Assembly (NCBI GenBank): GCA_964419255.1
Contig: CAYQOU010000090.1
Span: 1-11,519 of the forward strand
Origin: CAZPHU01 sp964419255
GTDB taxonomy: Bacteria; Fibrobacterota; Chitinivibrionia; Chitinivibrionales; CAYFVL01
Direction: 5' to 3'
Length of the DNA: 11,519 bases
The translations under genes were made by a program, and so were the position numbers. Positions 7,159 to 11,519 of the stretch are shown here, one piece after another (the stretch's first letter is position 1; each line of letters opens with the position of its first letter). A model generated the notes under the pieces. It had not been told where the DNA came from, did no database searches, and saw only the letters and a list, made by a program, of their open reading frames with translations.

Positions 7159-8304
7159 TCAATTCAAGACCGAATCACTTTTGCCTGAAAGCTTCGTATA
7201 AATCACCTTCGCTTCCTTTCCCGCTCTTGCGGGATAGGTGTGGGCGAGTGCCTGATCGTAATGGTTTCGCCCCTCCGGTTTAAGAAGGGTAACGGTTGCT
7301 CCTCCGAATCCTTTGCCGGTCAGACTGGAGCCGTATACATCGTCTATTCCTCTTGCGATGTCAACCAGCATGTCAAGCTCGGGACTGCTGTTTTCGAAAT
7401 CGTCTTGAGAACTGCTGTGAGATGCATACATCAATATACCCAGCCCTCTGAGATCTTGCTTTTCGAGAAGACCTAGACCCTTGCGTACCCGTTCATTCTC
7501 CCCTATAATATGCCTTGCCCGCTGAAAGGCAATTCTATCGAACTTTCCTTCGTGCTCCTGCAACTCTCGCATCGAGATATCCCGCAGCGTTTCCCTGGAT
7601 GAATCAAGCGATTGGAAGTAATCGGCGGCAATAGTACATTGCTGGTTTCTTTTGATGCATTCCGTATCGGTGTATGATTGAACCGGACCCGAAAGTGTTA
7701 TCGCAAGAAGATACTCTCTTTGGGGAAGTGGTATGGCTCGATGTTCCTGTGTGCGATAGTCGGAAAAAAGGAGATGGTTTTTTAAGGTGAAAAAACAGGA
7801 GAGCTGATCCTGAGTATTACACCGGGCACCAACAAAGTCCGTTTCAGCCTTCGAACAAAGCATGGCCAACTCCGCATCATCAATAGGAATGTTGAATTGT
7901 TCGCGCAATGCAATGGCTGTGGAGACCTCCAGGGCGCTCGATGACGAAAGGCCGACACCGATCGGAATGTTTCCATCAATGAGTGCTACGAATGGTTCCA
8001 GGTTTAAGCCGGCCTGCTCAAGCATCGCACATACGCCAAGCGGATAATTGACCCAGGCATGTTCAGTTTGAGGCTCCAACTCCTCCACTTCCACCTGCTT
8101 TGGAAAATGGGTAGAAATGAACGTGTACTTCGAATCTTTGGAAGGTGCAAGAGCAACCCGTATGTTTTGGTCGAGGGCGCTACTGAGTGCAATGCCGTCG
8201 TTGAATGCCGCGTAATTCCCTAATAGTTTTACGCGGCCGGGGACATGAGCAATCACTGTCGGTTCACGTCGAAACACATCATGGAAATATGAGTGAATAT
8301 TCAT
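7159..8304 (-). CDS. Galactokinase-family GHMP sugar kinase with altered sugar-binding motif
   Basis: Cytosolic ATP-dependent sugar-1-kinase of the GalK branch, 381 residues. Family blocks: motif 1 VPGRVKLLGNYAAFNDG (21-37), the ATP-binding loop VGLSSSSALE (117-126), FVGARCNTQDQ (157-167) with the catalytic Asp166, the KRN..C..A block (218-226), MYASHSSSQDDFENSSPELD (292-311) and motif 3 SLTGKGFGGAT (327-337). Typical galactokinases read GR.NLIGEHTDYN in motif 1. Here the Glu and Asp that hold galactose are Asn30 and Ala33, and His is Tyr31. Catalysis should be intact, but the sugar may not be galactose. The ATG at 8304 is preceded by GGGGGGAAG. The gene follows pyrC by 195 bases on the same strand; no galT or galE is in the window, so context does not help name the substrate. 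Confidence 0.85.
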   Translation of the reverse strand: MNIHSYFHDVFRREPTVIAHVPGRVKLLGNYAAFNDGIALSSALDQNIRVALAPSKDSKYTFISTHFPKQVEVEELEPQTEHAWVNYPLGVCAMLEQAGLNLEPFVALIDGNIPIGVGLSSSSALEVSTAIALREQFNIPIDDAELAMLCSKAETDFVGARCNTQDQLSCFFTLKNHLLFSDYRTQEHRAIPLPQREYLLAITLSGPVQSYTDTECIKRNQQCTIAADYFQSLDSSRETLRDISMRELQEHEGKFDRIAFQRARHIIGENERVRKGLGLLEKQDLRGLGILMYASHSSSQDDFENSSPELDMLVDIARGIDDVYGSSLTGKGFGGATVTLLKPEGRNHYDQALAHTYPARAGKEAKVIYTKLSGKSDSVLN

Positions 8305-8315
8305 CTTCCCCCCAA

Positions 8316-8332
8316 ACCCGGCAGAGCCGGGT
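8316..8332. repeat. Perfect GC-rich hairpin just upstream of the kinase start
   Basis: ACCCGGC-AGA-GCCGGGT, a 7-bp perfect stem with a 3-base loop, ends 11 bases before the kinase ATG (leftward gene) and next to its G-rich ribosome binding site. It could modulate translation, or be a copy of a dispersed palindromic element. Only a three-T run follows on the minus strand, so it is a poor terminator. Confidence 0.6.
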
Positions 8333-8333
8333 A

Positions 8334-8361
8334 ATCAAGGATCAAAGATCAAGGAATCAGG
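8334..8361. repeat. Tandem 7-base repeat ATCAAGG (about 3.5 units)
   Basis: ATCAAGG (8334-8340), ATCAAAG (8341-8347), ATCAAGG (8348-8354), then a shortened ATCAGG (8356-8361). The array abuts the 8316-8332 hairpin, between pyrC and the kinase gene. It could be a slippage-prone spacer or a regulator-binding array; function is unknown. Confidence 0.6.
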
Positions 8362-8499
8362 AAAATAAACACTATTGTGCCGGCGGAGCCTGAATCTGTT
8401 TTTCGACTTCTCTGTTACCCGAAACGATAAAACAAAACTGCTACAAAACAAGGAAACAAAGAATACGACAAAAAACGAGTTATTTACTAAAAACAAGTC

Positions 8500-9834
8500 T
8501 TATCTGTTGAAGACCACCCTTCCGTTCAAAATAGTCATATGAGCATATCCGGTAAGTGTCATGCCGTTAAAAGCGGAATTGCGGCTTTTCGAATAGAATT
8601 GATTCGGTTGCACTTTCCAGCTTTGCTCCGGATCTATGATGGTAATATCCGCGTTGGTATCCAAACTGAGACTGCCACCGGATACGCCCAGGATTTTATT
8701 CGGTATCAGACTCATTTTCTCGACCATCTGTCTGGGGCTCAGAATATCCTTTTTTACAAGATAGCTGATTACAGCTCCCAGGGATGTCTCCAGTCCAACC
8801 ACACCGAAAGCGGCTGCCTCAAATTCCACATCCTTTTCTTCGGCGCAATGGGGTGCATGATCGCTTGCAATAACATCGATTGTCCCATCGGCCAGGCCCT
8901 CGATAATAGCCTGACGGTCGGCTGCGGAGCGAAGCGGCGGGTTCATCTTTTTGCATGTGTCATATCCGGCGATGTCTTCATCGGTAAAAACAAAGTAGTG
9001 GGGACAGGTTTCGCATGTTACCTCCACGCCACGTTTTTTTGCTTCCCTCACGATTCTGACCGAACCGGCGGTAGATACATGTGCCACATGAATCTTTGCC
9101 CCGGTGTACTCGGCGATCATTATGTCACGAGCCACGACTATCTCTTCGGCAATGTTGGGAATGCCCCGAATCCCAAGTCGCGTGGAAACCGCACTCTCAT
9201 TCATATGACCGTCGCCGACAAGGTCGCGATCTTCGCAGTGGCAGATCACCGGAATAGAAAACGATTTGGAATAATTGAAGGCATGGCGCATAAGAGAGGT
9301 GTCGCGCACCGATTTCCCATCGTCGCTCACTCCCCGGGCGCCCGCCCGGATCATCTCACCAAAAGGCGACAACTCTTTTCCTGACAGGTTCTTGGTTATC
9401 GCACCGATCGGAAAGATTCGGCAGGGGCAATCCTCCCCCCGCTGTTTCACATACCGAATCTTTGACTCCTCATCCAGAACCGGATTGGTATTGGGCATAC
9501 AGGCAACGGCGGTAAAACCACCGGCCGCCGCGGCCTGGGTTCCTGTAGCGATTGTTTCTTTGTCTTCCCGACCCGGCTCCCGAAGGTGCACATGCATGTC
9601 CATCAGGCCGGGCACCACCCATTTGCCCGCGGCGTCGATTGTGATATCGGCTGCAAAATTACTGGGCACACTGTGTCCCACGCCCGCAACTCTGCCGTCC
9701 TGGATAGCTACATCGGCCGGTGTATCGATATTGTTGAGCGGATCTATAACTCTGCCGCCCGTAATCAGCATGGATCTTTTTGGTGCCGATGAATCGAACG
9801 GATATTCTATGGTCCCATACCGCTTACTGTACAT
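8500..9834 (-). CDS. pyrC: Dihydroorotase (class I)
   Basis: Zinc amidohydrolase cyclising N-carbamoyl-aspartate to dihydroorotate, third step of UMP synthesis; 444 residues with the chosen start. Metal-site motifs: DMHVHLR (79-85; His81, His83), SDDG (170-173; Asp in the class I metal centre), ICHCED (197-202; His199), HVAHVST (249-255; His252) and ASDHAPH (323-329; Asp325). The PNTNP substrate loop is at 114-118. All ligands are present, so it should be active rather than a PyrC-like pseudo-subunit. The frame is open to an ATG at 9939, but GGGAGG inside the end of pyrB lies 8 bases before the ATG at 9834, which I chose; this overlaps pyrB by 11 bases and implies coupling. A start at 9771 (MLITGGR) would match many homologues but lacks a good ribosome binding site. 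The last gene of a pyrR-pyrB-pyrC unit. Confidence 0.94.
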   Translation of the reverse strand: MYSKRYGTIEYPFDSSAPKRSMLITGGRVIDPLNNIDTPADVAIQDGRVAGVGHSVPSNFAADITIDAAGKWVVPGLMDMHVHLREPGREDKETIATGTQAAAAGGFTAVACMPNTNPVLDEESKIRYVKQRGEDCPCRIFPIGAITKNLSGKELSPFGEMIRAGARGVSDDGKSVRDTSLMRHAFNYSKSFSIPVICHCEDRDLVGDGHMNESAVSTRLGIRGIPNIAEEIVVARDIMIAEYTGAKIHVAHVSTAGSVRIVREAKKRGVEVTCETCPHYFVFTDEDIAGYDTCKKMNPPLRSAADRQAIIEGLADGTIDVIASDHAPHCAEEKDVEFEAAAFGVVGLETSLGAVISYLVKKDILSPRQMVEKMSLIPNKILGVSGGSLSLDTNADITIIDPEQSWKVQPNQFYSKSRNSAFNGMTLTGYAHMTILNGRVVFNR

Positions 9835-10753
9835 TCTCATTTCCTCCCAACAGATACAGCACTGCCATACGCGTAGCAACTCCGTTTGTGACCTGGTCGA
9901 GAATGACCGAACGGCTGCTGTCGGCAACATTGGATGCAAGTTCTATTCCACGATTGATTGGCCCCGGATGCATAACTATGACTTCTCTGGGAAGTTCCCG
10001 GAGCTTATCAAGGTCAAGCCCATACCGCTCTCGATATTCACGAATGGAGGGGAAAAGTCCGCTGGCCTGCCTTTCGGTCTGAAGGCGCAGAAACATGACT
10101 ACATCGGCTCCGTGCAATGCCTGATCGAGATCATCGGTGATCGATACCCCCAGGCTTTCGGGATGCTGCGGCATGAGAGTGGGGGGTGCGCACAGAGTTA
10201 CATCCATTCCCATAGTAGTCATTCCCCAGGCGTTTGATCGGGCAACCCTGCTGTGAAGAACATCCCCAATAATCGAGACTTTCAAACCCTTCAGCCGGCC
10301 AAGCGCCCTGCGGATAGTCATCATATCCAGCAGCGCCTGTGTGGGATGCTCGTGGAGGCCGTCACCCGCATTTATGATCACCGCATCGGTACACTGGGTC
10401 AAAAAGGTGGGTACTCCGGCCGCGCGGTGGCGGACTACGACCATATCTATTTTCATCGCCGCGATATTGCGGATGGTGTCCTTGAGCGTTTCACCCTTGT
10501 TGACTGAGCTGGTGGAAGTAGAAAAGTTTAGTGGATTGGCTGACAGACGTTTTTCGGCGAGTTCAAAAGAGAGGCGGGTGCGGGTACTGTTTTCATAAAA
10601 AAGGTTGACGACGGTTTTTCCTCGCAGGGTGGGAACCTGCTTTATCTCCCGTTGAAGCACCTCCCAGAAACTGTCCGCCGTGTCGAGAATAAGAGTGATG
10701 TCCTTTTCCGAAACGCCTTCCAGTCCAAGCAGGTGCTGGATTTCAAGTCTCAT
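9824..10753 (-). CDS. pyrB: Aspartate carbamoyltransferase catalytic subunit
   Basis: Transfers carbamoyl from carbamoyl phosphate to aspartate, the committed step of UMP synthesis, as a cytosolic catalytic trimer; 309 residues, normal length. Carbamoyl-phosphate motif STRTR (56-60), NKGET loop lysine (86), VRHR (107-110), HPTQ (136-139), and the C-terminal MHPGPINRG (261-269) that closes on aspartate. No regulatory subunit gene (pyrI) is next to it; the next gene is pyrC, overlapping by 11 bases. Its ATG shares one base with the pyrR stop (TGATG), so translation is coupled. With PyrR in the operon, control is probably at the RNA level rather than through PyrI allostery. Confidence 0.96.
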   Translation of the reverse strand: MRLEIQHLLGLEGVSEKDITLILDTADSFWEVLQREIKQVPTLRGKTVVNLFYENSTRTRLSFELAEKRLSANPLNFSTSTSSVNKGETLKDTIRNIAAMKIDMVVVRHRAAGVPTFLTQCTDAVIINAGDGLHEHPTQALLDMMTIRRALGRLKGLKVSIIGDVLHSRVARSNAWGMTTMGMDVTLCAPPTLMPQHPESLGVSITDDLDQALHGADVVMFLRLQTERQASGLFPSIREYRERYGLDLDKLRELPREVIVMHPGPINRGIELASNVADSSRSVILDQVTNGVATRMAVLYLLGGNENVQ

Positions 10754-11304
10754 CAGCGATCACCTTCTTCCAGTTGCATGAGCCACAGCGCATTATTCCC
10801 ATCGATTTCCGATACGTGCAGGGATACCTCCTGATCCTTTCGGGTGGTCATCTTCTTTCCCACAAAATCCGCTCGTATGGGAAGCTCCCGATGCCCCCGG
10901 TCCACCAAAACCGCAAGCTGAATGGATCGAGGTCTGCCGAAATCGGTCAGCGCATCTAAGGCTGCTCTTACCGTGCGTCCGGTATAAAGTACATCATCCA
11001 CAAGCAGGACGTTTTTGCCGTTGATATCGAAAGGAATGTCGGTGATCTGTACTTTGGGCTGTTTAAAAGCCGTGCGGTAATCATCCCGATACAGGGTTAC
11101 ATCCAAAACGCCGTATTCCAGTCTGATATCTTCGATATCTTGGATCTTTTTGATGATCCTCTGAGCCAGGTATACTCCGCGGGTCTGCATGCCAACGATG
11201 CCCAGCGCCGAAAGATCCGGATTTCGCTCCAGGATCTGATGCGCCATGCGGGTCAGCGAGCGCTCGAGCGCCGTTTCGTCCATAAGTAGTTCGAGTTGTT
11301 TCAT
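10753..11304 (-). CDS. pyrR: Bifunctional pyr operon regulator / uracil phosphoribosyltransferase
   Basis: PyrR binds pyrimidine operon mRNA in response to UMP/PRPP and has uracil phosphoribosyltransferase activity. The 183-residue product matches the usual length of about 180. Seen: DETALERSLTRMAHQILERN (9-28), typical of the PyrR N-terminus; TRGVYLA (41-47); DVTLYRDD (68-75); the PRPP loop VLLVDDVLYTGRT (99-111); and LVDRGHRELPIRADFVGK (133-150). The frame is open to an ATG at 11406 (217 residues), but the extra 34 residues do not look like PyrR, so I use 11304. Neither start has a clear Shine-Dalgarno sequence. I did not find the Bacillus-type PyrR binding loop in the 215 bases upstream. 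First gene of the unit with pyrB and pyrC. Confidence 0.93.
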   Translation of the reverse strand: MKQLELLMDETALERSLTRMAHQILERNPDLSALGIVGMQTRGVYLAQRIIKKIQDIEDIRLEYGVLDVTLYRDDYRTAFKQPKVQITDIPFDINGKNVLLVDDVLYTGRTVRAALDALTDFGRPRSIQLAVLVDRGHRELPIRADFVGKKMTTRKDQEVSLHVSEIDGNNALWLMQLEEGDR

Positions 11305-11404
11305 AATAGGCCAAAATAGTTCGTTTTGAGTGCGTGGGGCAAGATCCGCAATACAATACCTGAAAAAAAGAGGAACGCCGGGGTTTTTTAATGAGAATCG
11401 AAAC

Positions 11405-11519
11405 ATGGAGCGGTTGCTACTGGCTCAGCAGTCCGACTGTAACGATTTTTCTTGCCGTGAAGAAGTCGTCGAAACAGAACCCGAGGAAGTGTTTCCTCCA
11501 TTCGATTCGAATCTCGCGA
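11405..11519 (+). CDS. Start of an unidentified gene divergent from pyrR (3' partial)
   Basis: From the ATG at 11405 the frame stays open to the window edge (38 codons). The product begins MERLLLAQQSDCNDFSC and becomes acidic (REEVVETEPEEVF). Runs of GAA/GTC/GAG codons look like coding sequence. The frame is open back to a GTG at 11330, so the start is uncertain; the ribosome binding site at 11405 is weak (TGAG). A TACAAT at 11352-11357 could be a -10 box, but there is no good -35. Too little is visible to name it, and other frames are also open here. Confidence 0.35.
   Translation, partial: MERLLLAQQSDCNDFSCREEVVETEPEEVFPPFDSNLA

Noticed and set aside
8539..9384. 281-codon plus-strand open frame
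   Set aside because: Antisense to pyrC; no recognisable domain.
9835..9939. Longer N-terminus of PyrC starting at 9939 or 9840
   Set aside because: 9939 would overlap pyrB by 116 bases and add residues unlike dihydroorotases. For 9840 the GGGAGG is only 2 bases away; for 9834 it is 8.
9275..10237. 320-codon plus-strand open frame across pyrC and pyrB
   Set aside because: It is antisense to two well-supported enzymes with intact motifs, and its translation shows no domain.
11305..11406. 34-residue N-terminal extension of PyrR (start at 11406)
   Set aside because: The extra residues do not resemble PyrR, and 183 residues from 11304 matches the family length. No ribosome binding site favours 11406.

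Overview
The window is ordinary-looking bacterial chromosome with moderate GC: mostly housekeeping genes, two convergent and divergent gene blocks, and a few non-coding stretches. FtsH, a TM-anchored MltD-type lytic transglycosylase and a Na/Pi transporter with a PhoU-like tail suggest a Gram-negative bacterium. I see no phage, IS, tRNA, rRNA or CRISPR signal. The mix (long cytoplasmic N-terminus on the transglycosylase, pyrR-pyrB-pyrC order, galactokinase of a divergent type) would fit the Fibrobacterota/Chitinivibrionia or a neighbouring phylum, but that placement is a guess.

Layout. Positions 1-1446 (+) hold the 3' part of a transglycosylase gene; its reading frame is open to the left edge and carries three 17-residue repeats, so its true start lies outside the window. 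A possible 62-residue basic membrane-associated peptide (1566-1754, -) sits behind the terminator-like hairpin of the Na/Pi cotransporter gene (1902-3611, -). This gene is divergent from a lone thiE (3818-4456, +). The 206-base gap between them carries six CTAACA-like hexamers phased at 10-11 bases, resembling a Pho box. A 605-base gene-free stretch (4457-5061) with several hairpins and a sigma-54-like promoter precedes ftsH (5062-6978, +), which ends in a clear intrinsic terminator.

The right half is transcribed leftwards: pyrR (11304-10753), pyrB (10753-9824), pyrC (9834-8500), then after 195 bases a galactokinase-family gene (8304-7159). pyrR/pyrB share one base and pyrB/pyrC overlap by 11 bases, so these three are translationally coupled and supply the second and third steps of UMP synthesis under a PyrR regulator. 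The galactokinase-like protein keeps the GHMP kinase framework and the catalytic Asp but has lost the usual sugar-binding Glu and Asp, so its substrate is open. A reading frame divergent from pyrR enters the right edge (11405-11519, +).

I find no obvious novel multi-gene system. The best leads are the changed sugar site of the galactokinase, the phased repeats at the phosphate transporter, the structured 4457-4800 region, the sigma-54-like site before ftsH, and the repeat/hairpin block in front of the kinase gene.
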